From contig NC_087079.1 of the NCBI RefSeq assembly GCF_026151205.1, positions 6,978,169 to 7,042,168 on the forward strand: 64,000 nucleotides of DNA, read 5' to 3'. This DNA comes from Bolinopsis microptera. Its lineage: Eukaryota; Ctenophora; Tentaculata; Lobata; Bolinopsidae. The translations under genes and the position numbers were made by a program. This document shows positions 1 through 12,404 of this stretch, piece by piece; the stretch's first letter is position 1, and every line of letters starts with the position of its first letter. Under the pieces are notes generated by a model that was given only the letters and a program-made list of their open reading frames with translations, was not told the origin of the DNA and made no database searches.

Positions 1-1121
1 AGTAGGAGAGAGGGGTGCAAGGGGTGTTGTGATCTGGAACACCTGGGGAGACAAGGAGTTAAGTGGAGAGAGTTGGTGGTGCAGTAGGAGAGAGGGGTGC
101 AAGGGGTGTTGTGATCTGGAACACCTGGGGAGACAAGGAGTTAAGTGGAGAGAGTTGGTGGTGCAGTAGGAGAGAGGGGTGCAAGGGGTGTTGTGATCTG
201 GAACACCTGGGGAGACAAGGAGTTAAGTGGAGAGTTGGTGGTGCAGTAGGAGAGAGGGGTGCAAGGGGTGTTGTGATCTGGAACACCTGGGGAGACAAGG
301 AGTTAAGTGGAGAGAGTTGGTGGTGCAGTAGGAGAGAGGGGTGCAAGGGGTGTTGTGATCTGGAACACCTGGGGAGACAAGGAGTTAAGTGGAGAGAGTT
401 GGTGGTGCAGTAGGAGAGAGGGGTGCAAGGGGTGTTGTGATCTGGAACACCTGGGGAGACAAGGAGTTAAGTGGAGAGAGTTGGTGGTGCAGTAGGAGAG
501 AGGGGTGCAAGGGGTGTTGTGATCTGGAACACCTGGGGAGACAAGGAGTTAAGTGGAGAGAGTTGGTGGTGCAGTAGGAGAGAGGGGTGCAAGGGGTGTT
601 GTGATCTGGAACACCTGGGGAGACAAGGAGTTAAGTGGAGAGAGTTGGTGGTGCAGTAGGAGAGAGGGGTGCAAGGGGTGTTGTGATCTGGAACACCTGG
701 GGAGACAAGGAGTTAAGTGGAGAGAGTTGGTGGTGCAGTAGGAGAGAGGGGTGCAAGGGGTGTTGTGATCTGGAACACCTGGGGAGACAAGGAGTTAAGT
801 GGAGAGAGTTGGTGGTGCAGTAGGAGAGAGGGGTGCAAGGGGTGTTGTGATCTGGAACACCTGGGGAGACAAGGAGTTAAGTGGAGAGAGTTGGTGGTGC
901 AGTAGGAGAGAGGGGTGCAAGGCAGGGACAAAAGGATTTCGCGGCATGTACGAAATCACGAAATTTTCCATTCTCCGCGACAAATTTTATGTATAGTTTA
1001 ATGTATAGCCTGTTAAATTTCGCGGTACCGCGATTTTTGGCCAAAATAATCGCGAAATCCTTTTGTCCCTGGTGCAAGGGGTGTTGTGATCTGGAACACC
1101 TGGGGAGACAAGGAGTTAAGT
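1..1121. repeat. 82-bp satellite array, interrupted by a MITE
   Basis: About eleven near-identical tandem copies of an 82-bp unit (containing GTGATCTGGAACACCTGGGG) start at or before the window edge and run to 922. A partial copy continues from 1072 to about 1121. One unit near 205-238 lacks 4 bp (AGAG). The unit happens to be open in several frames on both strands, so long translations here are artefacts. The near-perfect identity implies recent amplification or homogenisation. Confidence 0.97.
923..1071. mobile_element. 149-bp hAT-type MITE
   Basis: The element has perfect 21-bp terminal inverted repeats at 923-943 and 1051-1071, beginning CAGGGACAAAAGG. It is flanked by an exact 8-bp direct repeat GTGCAAGG (915-922 and 1072-1079). 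Uninterrupted neighbouring satellite units show the empty site with one GTGCAAGG, so the duplication is proven internally. CAG...CTG ends with an 8-bp target duplication are the hAT superfamily signature. No coding capacity; non-autonomous. Confidence 0.93.
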
Positions 1122-1292
1122 GGGGGTGTAGGGTGAGATATCATGGACATCAGAGGAAACTTTAGCATTAACTCCATCCAAACAGGTATCATTATACGTA
1201 TTTTTCTAATATTTGCGAGTATCAAACTCAATTGTGAAACATCTAAAAACTGTGAAACCCACCTTTGGAAACGACAGCGGTAACAGTCTTAC

Positions 1293-1480
1293 CTTTGGAA
1301 ACGACAGCGGTGACAGTCTTACTCTCACTCATCAGGTCCCCAATGGTATCCAGCCCATCTAGACTGTGGAACTGCCTGTTAGGTGCCTTCTTCTCGTTAC
1401 CGTTCATGTTGTGAACACTGAAACTTCCTGTTCCCCGTCCTGATGTTTTACCCGTGATACTGTTCAGCCTGATCGTTCTC
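1293..1480 (-). CDS. Internal coding exon, unknown protein (minus-strand gene, 3'-most exon seen)
   Basis: On the minus strand a good acceptor (TTTGTTTCAG at 1490-1481) precedes an open frame of about 62 codons, translating from RTIRLNSITGKTSG through FHSLDGLDTIGDLMSES to TAVVSK, then the donor AAAG|GTAAGAC at 1292. One base precedes the first full codon, so the exon accepts an upstream exon ending in phase 2, as do those at 20821-20898 and 21085-21291. A 30-bp tandem duplication at the exon end gives further possible donors at 1322 and 1262, in frame with each other. The peptide is Ser/Thr/Lys-rich and not recognised. Coordinates assume the middle donor. Coding status is inferred from splice sites, open frame and phase agreement. 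Confidence 0.65.
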
Positions 1481-1490
1481 CTGAAACAAA

Positions 1491-1625
1491 GATACTTAGA
1501 TACTTCTAGATACTTAGATACTTCTAGATACTTAGATACTTAGATACTTAGATACTTAGATATTTAGATACTTCTAGATACTTAGATACTTAGATACACT
1601 CAGATACTTAGATACTTAGATACTT
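1491..1625. repeat. GATACTTA microsatellite-like array
   Basis: Tandem AGATACTT / AGATACTTCT units run immediately upstream (on the minus strand) of the exon acceptor at 1480, so they lie in its intron. Confidence 0.9.
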
Positions 1626-2069
1626 GAGAGTTGTACACTGTAGTGAACGTTTAATTCTGACGTATTGAACGTCCGTTCCATTCATTTTGTAGTGAACGTT
1701 GAAAGATTTTGTTAGAATTTCGAGTTAAACGTTATATTTTTAAGCACATATTGTATAAAAACATACGAATAATTACAAAATAATACGATTTCGTGCCGAC
1801 TTACTGTAGAACTTGTTGATATAATTTATGAATTATCATTTCAACTGGCATGGTAATTCAAAAATTGCAAACGGCAGTTTAACTGGCATAGTAACACAAT
1901 TTAAGCACAAATCAATTAATTTTAATCAAAATTCCCGACGCTGTGCAGTTCATTGGCGGGAATTGGACAATTCTGGTGGATACGGGTCAAGATCTTCCCA
2001 CCCTGAAACACAAGCAGAAGAAGAAGGGCAGTTAGACGACGTACAGTAATAATGAACAAATAATAAACA

Positions 2070-2140
2070 ATTCCCCACCCTAGCCCAGAACAATCCCCCA
2101 CCCTAGCCCAGAACAATCCCCCACTCTAGCCCAGAACATT
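2070..2140. repeat. Short tandem repeat, about 23-27 bp unit
   Basis: Three to four copies of a unit containing CCCACCCTAGCCCAGAACAA. The rest of 1626-2570 shows no supportable gene. Confidence 0.85.
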
Positions 2141-2673
2141 CCATTACTCAAGCCCAGAATATCATCACAGAAGCCCTTGCTCAGACAAGCAGACCCCCAT
2201 CTCCTAAACTGAGTGTGGACTTCACTAGACAGTAGATTAAAGCAACGTGGACTTCTTATCCTGGACCCGTGAACTAAACCAACTGGGTGAGGACTGAGGA
2301 CTTCACAGGACTAGATCAAGGAAACCCGTGAGAGGGGGTAGAGAGAGGGTCTACTGTGTGAATTAAGGCCGGTCCTAATAATATATCCACATGAGGGAAG
2401 TGAATATGCCGAGGTAAAGATGAAGACCGTTGATGAAATATTATATATTCATTCTACAAAGGTGTGAATTCTGGCACTCAATAAATGCAGAATCCCTGTG
2501 AAAGTAAGAGAGAGATAGTGCTACAGTATTACATTAACGTTCATTAAATATTACATTAAAATATATAACATTAATGATTATTTACCGGAAAGCATTTCGG
2601 AGTTTGTGAGAGGAAAGGTCGAGTAGATTATTCTCCGATCGAGCGATGAAAGGGTACTTCTTCTTCCATGTAG

Positions 2674-2700
2674 ACCTTGGAGACATGAGTGTTAATAATG

Positions 2701-2731
<31 letters not shown>

Positions 2732-2878
2732 ATGGTATAAAATGGCATAAAACGGCATAAAATGGAGACTTTTTCTATGGAGAAAATTGAAAAACCCTTG
2801 AGTAATTCTCCATTTGTGCCATTTTATGCCATGAATTTTGATTATCGAATTCCTTGGAGACATGACTCGTGTTAATAA
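2674..2878. repeat. 30-base G run plus AATGG/CATAAAA repeats between direct repeats
   Basis: A G homopolymer of about 30 bases (2701-2730) is followed by repeated GGCATAAAA(T/C)GG and, further on, the inverted form CCATTTTATGCC. Similar copies of CCTTGGAGACATGA...GTTAATAAT flank the block on both sides (about 2674-2698 and 2850-2877). It resembles the G-run-ended elements elsewhere in the window but lacks a matching C-run end, so it may be a broken copy or a local duplication. Confidence 0.6.
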
Positions 2879-2889
2879 TTGATAAAACA

Positions 2890-4890
2890 AAATAAAAATT
2901 ATAAGTCATTTATCATTACACTAATGATCCTGGCTTAACATAAGTAAATTATCTAACGATTATGACGATGTTATGCGATTATCAAATTTAAAGCGTATTA
3001 CGCCAGACGTCTTGGTGTTGGTTCATGATGATATAGACAAAACAGTCGCTTTATTCCTGAACTTGGGCTACCAACGTTTGGCACCATTACGAAAGAGCGA
3101 AAAAAAACTGACACAGTTTTCGTAATCCTATTATATCGATTCTCAGGTGACAGGTAACTATTTTTGTTGTTACAACATGACTCAAGCCTTGCTACAGACA
3201 GTTTCTGCCTGTGCCAAGAAGAAGTTGTAGTTGTAAAATATGGACCGTGAGACAATACGTTTAATACCCCTGTAATTAACCCTCATCTATACTGCTATAC
3301 ATCTATATTCTATACTGTTGTTATCAAGTTTAACATTATTGTTTAAACACTGTGTACAGGACGTGAGAACGGTTTTTTAGAATGTGTTCATTCGTAGGAA
3401 AGATGTTAGAATATTATCGGGGCTTGATGTTTAATACGTTTGATAGGTCGATCTAGGCTAAGAATAACGAATTGGTTGTCAAGGATTACCTCAAAGTTTT
3501 ATGGAACTAGAACCCTGGAAGTGCTTATTTAATTAAAAAATTATATATAATATACAACTATACAATATACATAGTTCTCTGATGAAACAGTATGCACAAA
3601 CGACGAGAGGACACACGCAAGTGCCAACAACCTCGAGGAAATAAATTGAGATCAAAATTGTCAACTCAGAACTTCATCAAAATGTCAAAATTTCCTGTCA
3701 CTTATTTAAAGCAACCACAGTAATTGAACTAGAAGAAATGGGGGAGAGTTATTAATACTTTAATATTACCGGTTGACATATCCCCCATCAAGTTTCTTGG
3801 TTCAGGAATTGTCTATTAGTTATAATGTAAGTAAGGAACACTGTATATATAACGGAGATGGTGACGTGTCTACTATTTTGTTTTTTGTTGTGTTTTTTAA
3901 TAGATTTAATTGTTTAAATTATGACGGACCAGCTGTCGTTGTGCCGTCACGAAAATTATGACGTTTTTTACCGAATACTTTGACGGCAATAAATGGCAAG
4001 AGTGAAACAAATATATTGTACATGTACTAAATATGGCAATTGCATGGTATCAACGGCAAAAATAGCATAATATATAATATATGCCATTTTTACCGTTGAT
4101 GAAATTGCCATTTTCACTATCTAAATTTTCTTGCAAAATTCTGGATTTTACATATTTTATAGGATACAAAACATGCATTTTGGATAACCAAAAATTGAGT
4201 TTAGTTCGGATCAGGTTAAGCAATTATTTTCTGGTTCTATCGTTCCCCACTTTAGCCACTCCCTCAGTGGCTAAACTCCAACATCTCACGGATAAACGAC
4301 AAAAATTGGCAATTCTATTCTAAATTAGATTCAGTGCGTGGTTGAAACAGATGTTCAGATTTTCTAAATTGGAATTATGTTGGAGCGACATGCATCTGGA
4401 CTATTGTCCCCTCATCCCTTCTTAATTCGTGCTGTTTGAAACTTGGGGAATGAAATTATAATAATGATGATATCATCAAGGTATGAGGGCGGGGCGAGAA
4501 AGATTGGATCTCAAAATAACCACAGTCCCGTACTGAAACGTCATGTCATCACATCATGTCAAAATAATTAGTGTGCACCCTAGAGAGATTGCATGATCAT
4601 AAGATTACATATTTCGAATGATGCTGTCCGCCCTGTCTACCCTGCAGATAACATAAGTCCAACAGAAAGACCGTACAAATTTAAAATTGTGGTTAGAAAA
4701 ATTATCAGTCTCCTCCAAAAACTGAGATAAGGAAATTTGTGTTTGCTGAAAATAGACTTGAATAGAAAAGCACATTAAAACTGTGACTGAGTAAAATAGC
4801 TACACAGTACGACGGGGGTATAAGCGTATTAAAACTGCAGTGTTTGTAAGTTTCTAGAGCAGGTAAGGTGTCCCAGTTCGCATCCCCCAA
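2890..4890. other. AT-rich intronic/intergenic stretch
   Basis: No ORF with coding character, no splice-flanked exon and no repeat boundary could be supported here. Short open frames are random. Confidence 0.5.
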
Positions 4891-4894
4891 TCAA

Positions 4895-5030
4895 TGCAGA
4901 GCATTGTGACACCACGTGACACCAACCAGCCAATCACAGGGCTGGTATCCCGGATCTTTGCTTTACAAGGCATAATCAACCCGAGGTCGCACACATAATA
5001 TAAAGAAAGCTGCACAGCTGATCACGTGAT
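4895..5030. promoter_or_regulatory. Promoter-like cluster: CACGTG and CCAAT
   Basis: CACGTG boxes at 4913-4918 and 5023-5028 surround a CCAATCA motif (about 4930). The same combination recurs beside first-exon-like ORFs elsewhere in the window. I cannot identify a first exon for this cluster on either strand. Confidence 0.35.
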
Positions 5031-5445
5031 GTTAGAAAAAAGAGAAGATTCGCGGACTTGTTCTACATTTTACTACAGCTCATCCCAGGGTGGAGGGGGC
5101 GGAGGGGGCAGAGGGTGGGGCAGGACCGAAGTGAGATTTGTTGAAATCTATTTCCGGGATTGCTGTGGGGGATGATGAATCCAAGTTGTCAGCTAAATAT
5201 ATTTTTGACAAGTTGCGCCGGTTGAAACTTATTTTTATTAAATTTGATGCTTCCAATCCGAGCAATCATGCCTTTTCAGGGGACAAATTCAAAGTAAAGA
5301 CGTGTGAAATGGCAGGTTTTGCTGTTTATATACGATCAGCACTAGAACTGAAAATACAATTTCCGAGGAAAAGTACTATAATATCACGGTTTCGAAAAGA
5401 CGGGCACTACTACGATATTACATACAATCTCCATTACTAACAGAG

Positions 5446-6030
5446 CCTGCAGCTAGAGGTACTGCAGCTAGAGGTACTGCAGCTAGAGGTACTGCAGCTA
5501 GAGGTACTGCAGCTAGAGGTACTGCAGCTAGAGGTACTGCAGCTAGAGGTACTGCAGCTAGAGGTACTGCAGCTAGAGGTACTGCAGCTAGAGGTACTGC
5601 AGCTAGAGGTACTGCAGCTAGAGGTACTGCAGCTAGAGGTACTGCAGCTAGAGGTACTGCAGCTAGAGGTACTGCAGCTAGAGGTACTGCAGCTAGAGGT
5701 ACTGCAGCTAGAGGTACTGCAGCTAGAGGTACTGCAGCTAGAGGTACTGCAGCTAGAGGTACTGCAGCTAGAGGTACTGCAGCTAGAGGTACTGCAGCTA
5801 GAGGTACTGCAGCTAGAGGTACTGCAGCTAGAGGTACTGCAGCTAGAGGTACTGCAGCTAGAGGTACTGCAGCTAGAGGTACTGCAGCTAGAGGTACTGC
5901 AGCTAGAGGTACTGCAGCTAGAGGTACTGCAGCTAGAGGTACTGCAGCTAGAGGTACTGCAGCTAGAGGTACTGCAGCTAGAGGTACTGCAGCTAGAGGT
6001 ACTGCAGCTAGAGGTACTGCAGCTGCTGGG
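5446..6030. repeat. 15-bp minisatellite, about 38 copies
   Basis: The unit TACTGCAGCTAGAGG is repeated about 38 times with essentially no sequence differences. Because 15 is a multiple of three, the minus strand reads as an open (AVPLA)n frame; flanks show no gene structure, so it is treated as a non-coding repeat. The upstream frame at 5138-5440 (plus) has no convincing coding support either. Confidence 0.96.
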
Positions 6031-6318
6031 GGTGTAACAGCTTTCTTCTGACCAATGATAAGATATTTGATATATGTTGGGATCAAAGCTAATGCGGTTT
6101 AGTTACAATCAAAACTTCCTTTTAGTAGCTTAAAATATGAAGATTTCTAAAATAGCAAATTATGAATGTTTTACTTTTTATAGAGGAAGTCACCAGCTTG
6201 GTTTAATTAATGTGGCTCTTACTCCAACGTATCCCTATCAGATTGAAAGGCAACTACAACATACTCTTGAAAGGGAACTACAACATTTATTTGTTTAAAC
6301 TAATAATAACCATTAATA

Positions 6319-6720
6319 GGGGGGGGGGGGGCAAGTGAATATTTGTAGATATTTGTAGATTAATGTAGAATGGATAATCCACGAAAAAAGTGGATGACAT
6401 TCTACAAATTTATACATTTATCTCCAAAAATTCAGTAGAATTTCTGGGCACATATTTGAGATTACATTTTTTGTAGATAAATGTAGATATTTGTAGATTA
6501 TTGTCAATGGATAATTCACGAAAATTCTACAAATTCTACAAATTTATACATTTATCTCCAAAAATTCAGTAGAATTTCTGGGCACATATTTGAGATATAC
6601 ATTTTTTGTAGATAAATGTAGATATTTGTAGATTATTGTAATGGATAATTTACGAAAAAAGTGGATGACATTATCCAAATATCTACAAATATCCACTTGG
6701 CCCCCCCCCCCCCCTCCCCC
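6319..6720. mobile_element. 402-bp element with poly-G/poly-C termini and inverted repeats
   Basis: The left end is a 13-base G run followed by CAAGTGAATATTTGTAGATA. The right end is the inverted equivalent (CCAAGTGGATATTTGTAGATATTTG) followed outward by a C-rich run of 20 bases. A TTAATA direct repeat flanks the element (6313-6318 and 6721-6726). The interior holds two tandem copies of a segment of about 165 bp rich in TTTGTAGATA and containing TTCAGTAGAATTTCTGGGCA. No coding capacity. The target duplication length of 5-6 bp is read from this copy and the one at 52885-56060; superfamily not recognised. Confidence 0.78.
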
Positions 6721-7699
6721 TTAATAGTATCACCCTACTTCTAACACAAGTACCACTAACAGTTATTTAGAATATATATTCGCATATATCCACACTATAT
6801 TTACATTACACGTTCAACGTGATATCATTATCAGTGCAGTGTGTACAACACCAACTACACCGATCAATTGCCAATCTGCGAAACATTTTGATTATTATTA
6901 TCACTTCGAGATGGCAGGGCCTACTCTCATGCTGTCTATAATAGGTGTATAATTACCACTAACAGTTCCATTGAGGATAGCATGTGTACCGTAGGTAGGT
7001 TCATAAAACCAAAACATATCCAAATAATTTTTGAACAAAGCTTATCTGACGTTCATTCAAAGGCTAAATAATAACCACACAAACTTTCAAGTTCCAATTC
7101 CACCGGGGAAGATCACATGCCACGCCCATATTGTTCACATGGCATGTGTATCAGAAGACCAAGTCGCAAACACAGTGTTAAAATAATATCAGCTGTTTCT
7201 AGCTAATCTGTTCTACTTTTCTGAGGAAGATGCCGAAATTACCGTTGAATAAACGCCAAGTTTATACATAATTAGGTTATTTGGAATAGTTATAGTATTG
7301 ACATACATATTTCTGTAGGTCGCTAGGTTACTAGGTAGTAGGTCCGATCAATATTACGATTGAAGAAGACAGTGTTGTAATGTTGTTGGCAAAAGCGAAT
7401 GTGTTGAGTGCAAACATCATACTTTACCTTTAAACCCTGGCAGAGATCTGGTAACTTGCAAGTTAGAGTACAAACTCTGTTGAAAGCTCCGAGGGTTTTA
7501 CTATGGTTTTAATTCCGACCTGATTACACCAAGTATTCCGACCTGATTACACCAAGTGACCAAGTATTTGAAGCCACATAGAGCCTGGTAGCTGCTCCAA
7601 ATTACTTCAAAGAACGTGCCAACCACGTCATCTGCTAGTGTTACATCTTACATCTTATTATTGCTGGAATCGTGCAGCAATAAAACCTGCACACTAACC

Positions 7700-7806
7700 A
7701 TCTCCAGCCATTACGTATACATTACGTATACATTACGTATACATTACGTATACATTACGTATACATTACGTATACATTACGTATACATTACGTATACATT
7801 ACGTAT
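7700..7806. repeat. 11-bp ATTACGTATAC array
   Basis: About ten tandem copies of ATTACGTATAC, each containing the palindrome GTATAC. Followed at 7900-7970 by two copies of GAAACCTACCACGTGAC. Confidence 0.95.
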
Positions 7807-8583
7807 AATGATCGGCTATGATCGCGTATAAACGGACACGGAACAGTCTGAAAGAAGTGCCGAAGCCGCGGAAGACTCCGTCCCTACTGACTTTCAGCTG
7901 TCCCCTATCGGCTGAAACCTACCACGTGACAGCTCTAATATTGGATGAAACCTACCACGTGACCACAATGCAGCGGGAGTACAGATAGATCTACAGATAG
8001 AGTACAGTTGGAATCAGTTCTAAGCTAGATAGACCTAGGTACGGAGAACACAAGTAGACAGACTCTTTGAGCGCTGGTAGGGCTACAAAAACGGGACACA
8101 AGTTCATGTCTCAAACGCAGACTATTAGCTTTGTGGTTTGCCTTTGTGGTGCTTTACATGGTGTAATCCTGTCTTTGAGTAGAGAAAAGGAGAATTTCCT
8201 TAAGGAAATTCATTATTCAGTTAATTGGATAGTTCCATGATACATGTATAAGTTAGAAAGTTACAGTAATGTTAATAACTTATCGCTAATGCAAATTACT
8301 ACCATAATACTGAAGTAGTGTGGAATTCTAAGCGTTAAGGCTTTATAGGCTCAGTAGTAAATATTTAACAACGAAACCTCAAAGTCAATACTATAAAATA
8401 GAGCATAACATTTCATCTGCCTTACTTTAAGATATTTTTGGATATATCTCATAAAGTGAGGGACACAGTACCATCTCAATGAGATACGCTACAACCACCT
8501 GACAGACCTGTTGACGCCAGCAAGACTGCGTAACGTTAAGTCGGGGGACCCGTTACATTCTCAACTCCCTAGTCATTATTTGG

Positions 8584-8685
8584 TGGCCCCCCCCCCCCCC
8601 CCCTTTGGGGCACCCATCCCAGCTTTGGTGGACCCCCCCCCCCCCCCCCCCCCCCCCCCCTTTGGGGCACCCCTCCCAGGTTTTG
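8584..8685. repeat. Duplicated poly-C block
   Basis: Two tandem copies of a unit made of a long C run followed by TTTGGGGCACCC(A/C)TCCCAG. The C runs are about 16 and 27 bases. Around it, 7820-8580 and 8690-10100 contain no supportable gene. Confidence 0.85.
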
Positions 8686-10114
8686 TCAATAAAAGCAGGG
8701 AGAACACGTCATGTTGACAGGCACCTAACATTTTACTGCTCACCCCGTATACTAAGTACTTGACACCCTATATTTTACGTTGACATGTGCAAATAATGAC
8801 CATTTTATTAGGTACTTTATGAGCCCTAGCCCCTAATGAACCACAATTATTGATGTCATGGCACAATGGAATGGTGGTGTATTCTAGAGCTGAATTCTAC
8901 TGAGATTTTTTAATAAATCTACTTCGTACGGTGACTGAGTATGATTCTCAATATCATGCATTGCATAATAGTCCGATAATAAGCTAATGTTACCACGATT
9001 CTTTATCTCGATGCCAACACTAGTGTTCACTATTAATTTATAACAATCGCTAGGATAGAAGCCTTTGTTAGATTATTTTTATTCGAGTTTACCGGTGGTC
9101 AATACTCAGTGTCATAGTTTTATATAAACTAAAAAATAGAGCCATTTAATTTTCAAGAAGCTGTGCAGGACTGGTCCACTCAGTTCAAATCAGCTCAAGT
9201 AGCTCGCAAGCTGCCATAAATTATCAAGATTTCCTTGGACAATTCCGGTAAATAAATTAATATCAAAATACCTAACATGACAATTCAGGTAAATGCCCAC
9301 AAAATATCAAGAATAACCACCACTGGAATACTTGGGATACCATAAAGCACGCAGAATCTAAATTTAAACGACAGAACGTAACATCTTGTGAACTCTGGGG
9401 AGCAACACTCTCTTACAACAACTAAAAGCACAGCAAACTACACAGCTCAAGTATTCAAGTGGTCAGTGCAGTAGATCGGCCGCTTCGTGGGTCAGCTCCC
9501 AGCTCGATTGAACAAACCCGAGCATCACGGATATCACGCATCAAATGAAGATTTCACCCCTAAAGCAGTTCCTTAAAGTGACACCTCGTTGACATATTAC
9601 AGTTATATTTCGCAAGAGACGTTTCAACCAAAACCATATAAGGTACTGGAACAAGCCTGCCGACTCTTGCCCAAAGCGATGAATTTAACCGCTCAGCCGT
9701 GCATCACAGTCTTTATCTTCCCTAATTGCTAAGCTACAAACGTTTTGATCTCCTTAACTAAATCTAAAGGATACTGGTTGGTGACGCACACAAAATAAAA
9801 TACTGACGACAATATAAACTGTACTGTGAGAACTTTAATCCCGGGATTCCCGCACGATCGAGACACCAAAACCATATTATTACGAAAAACGGAGAATCTC
9901 GACACAAAAGAGGTCTGAGAGGTTTAAAGTAAATAGACGCACTGCTCAGTGCTCTTAATGGTGATTGGTTAGTCACTCAAAGTTCAAACGGTAAAATATA
10001 TCTACTAGTTCACGGGCTTCTGTATAGTTTATTAGAAATTTGGAACCAAAGAAATTGAACGCAGTACAAACATTAAGGGAGAAAACAAGAGGCCACTCTT
10101 TAAGTGGCCGCTTG

Positions 10115-10500
10115 ACAGCAGTTAACCAATCAGCTTTCAGTAAATATTGACCAATCAAAACTCATAATGACGTCACGTGTCACAACAAATATGGTTCACC
10201 ACCCCACCCCTATCCAAATCTACAAAAACTTGGAGAAAACAACCTACTAATCTGTTAGAATGCCAAATACCAACATAAAGCCTCTGTTCAGAATGTTAGT
10301 TATTTAGTTTTAGCGAGCTAATTATAGCTCACTCGCTTTTAGAGTTATTCATTAAATCAGTCACTGACTGGCACGTGGGCATCATGTGTGAAGCACTACT
10401 CCATTCTGATTGGCTACCTCGCGAGCACGTGGGCGATTCCAGCGTTTTGATTGGTTGAGCAGACTTTCCGGCGTGATATTCCACGTGGAGGGTAATAAAC
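10115..10500. promoter_or_regulatory. CCAAT / CRE / CACGTG cluster
   Basis: CCAATCA motifs occur at about 10126 and 10151, and TGACGTCACGTG (overlapping CRE and E-box) at about 10167. CACGTGGG occurs twice near 10372 and 10424, ATTGG twice near 10408-10452, and CCACGTGG near 10480. The density resembles an animal promoter or enhancer. No first exon was confidently found beside it. Confidence 0.45.
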
Positions 10501-10675
10501 AAGATTACAAGTTGTATTATTAATGTTATTTATAAAGGAGCAGATACAAGTACTTACAATGTACTTACAGTGCAGTTATACTTACAGTGCAGTTATACTT
10601 ACAGTTATACTGGTCGTGTTAACTGTTAAATAGTCTAGTCACTGTATCTCTAACTATAACTTATATTGACTAGAC

Positions 10676-10742
10676 ACTATATTATAATATAATATATTAT
10701 ACATATTATATTATATTATAATATACTAATTATACTGAGTAG
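10676..10742. repeat. AT-only palindromic stretch
   Basis: TATAATATAATATATTATAC-type sequence with internal inverted symmetry, likely slippage-derived. Just before it (10545-10615) is a short array of TACTTACAGTGCAGT units. Confidence 0.75.
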
Positions 10743-11046
10743 TTTAATATTAGTCTGAAGAGTGATAAATAGTAACAGTAACAAGTGACAGTGTCGTGCA
10801 GGATCTCAACTGTAACCGACGTCACACGGTCATAACACTGACAACTTGTAAATTGTTAACAGTAATATTATGATAGTTAATGATATTCACGTTTAGAGGT
10901 TTAGAGGGGCGCAATGTTTTATATTTATTAAACCTCGCCCCTCCCATATATATATTCTATCCCGCACCTAAGTGTTGAATGAATGGAGGAATTGTTAAAA
11001 AAAGTTTGAGAGGAATGATCAACCTTGCACAATAACTGGTATTATA

Positions 11047-12078
11047 GGGGTAACTACGGGTAACTACGGGTAACTACGGGTAACTAGGGGTAACTAGGGG
11101 TAACTAGAGGTAACTAGGGGTAACTAGGGGCAACTAGAGGTAACTAGGGGTAACTAGAGGTAACTAGAGGTAACTAGGGGTAACTAGGGGTAACTAGAGG
11201 TAACTAGGGGTAACTAGGGGTAACTAGGGGTAACTAGAGGTAACTAGGGGTAACTAGGGGTAACTAGGGGTAACTAGAGGTAACTAGGGGTAACTAGGGG
11301 TAACTAGGGGTAACAAGGGGTAACTAGAGGTAACTAGGGGTAACTAGAGGTAACTAGGGGATACTATACCGGGTAACTAGAGGTAACTCGGGGTAACTAG
11401 GGGATACTATACCGGGTAACTAAAGGTAACTAGAGGTAACTAGGGGATACTAGAGGTAACTAGGGGTAACTAGGGGATACTATACCGGGTAACTAGGGGT
11501 AACTAGGGGTAACTAGGGGTAACTGGGGGTAACTAGAGGTAACTAGGGGATACTATACCGGGTAACTAGAGGTAACTAGAGGTAACTAGGGGATACTAGA
11601 GGTAACTAGGGGATACTATACCGGGTAACTAGAGGTAACTAGAGGTAGCTAGGGGATACTAGAGGTAACTAGGGGTAACTAGGGGTAACTAGGGGATACT
11701 ATACCTGGTAACTAGGGGTAACTAGGGGTAACTAGGGGTAACTGGGGGTAACTAGAGGTAACTAGGGGTAACTAGGGGATTCTATACCGGGTAACTAGAG
11801 GTAACTAGAGGTAACTAGGGGATACTAGAGGTAACTAGGGGTAACTAGGGGATACTATACCGGGTAACTAGGGGTAACTAGGGGTAACTGGGGGTAACTA
11901 GAGGTAACTAGGGGATACTATACTGGGTAACTAGAGGTAACTAGAGGTAACTAGGGGATACTAGAGGTAACTAGGGGTAACTAGGGGTAACTAGGGGATA
12001 CTATACCGGGTAACTAGGGGTAACTAGGGGTAACTAGGGGTAACTGGGGGTAACTAGAGGTAACTAGGGGATACTATA
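11047..12078. repeat. 10-bp TAACTAGGGG minisatellite with higher-order structure
   Basis: About one kilobase of TAACTAGGGG/TAACTAGAGG units, punctuated at fairly regular intervals by the variant GGGATACTATACCGGG. The recurring order of variants shows that multi-unit blocks were amplified as well as single units. Confidence 0.95.
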
Positions 12079-12404
12079 CCAAGAAAACAACAATTTCAAG
12101 AAAACAGCAATTTTATTTAGTATCAATTAAAGCAAACATAAATATATTTTATATATAACTAGCAAGTAGCAGGACCTTTTTACCAGATATCTTAGGGGAC
12201 TTGGAGTAGCAAGAGAATGGATAGAAGGTATATACCTAATACAAAAATACGTCAAAAAGAATCCAGGGTGATACAGGATCGGAGAGTGCAGACCGTAAAG
12301 TTTACGCACCCACCCTTGCCTCCTAAATTCTTGGTTGGGTAGGCATTTATGCGAACTTGGTCGTTTATACTCCAAGTCCCTTTGTTAAAAATTAATAAAA
12401 TTTA

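Noticed and set aside
59..996. Overlapping open frames on both strands across the satellite
   Set aside because: They are produced by an 82-bp repeat lacking stops in several frames; no gene signals.
4705..4890. 61-codon minus-strand frame next to a CACGTG/CCAAT cluster
   Set aside because: No donor in a usable position and no coding-like composition after the first 20 codons.
5418..6086. 222-codon minus-strand frame of AVPLA repeats
   Set aside because: The frame exists because the unit length is a multiple of three; no splice sites, promoter or non-repetitive coding flanks.
7818..7994. 58-codon plus-strand frame beginning MIAYKRTRNSLKEVPK
   Set aside because: Looks mildly coding at first, but it covers duplicated CACGTG motifs, has no donor and stops soon after; more likely regulatory DNA.
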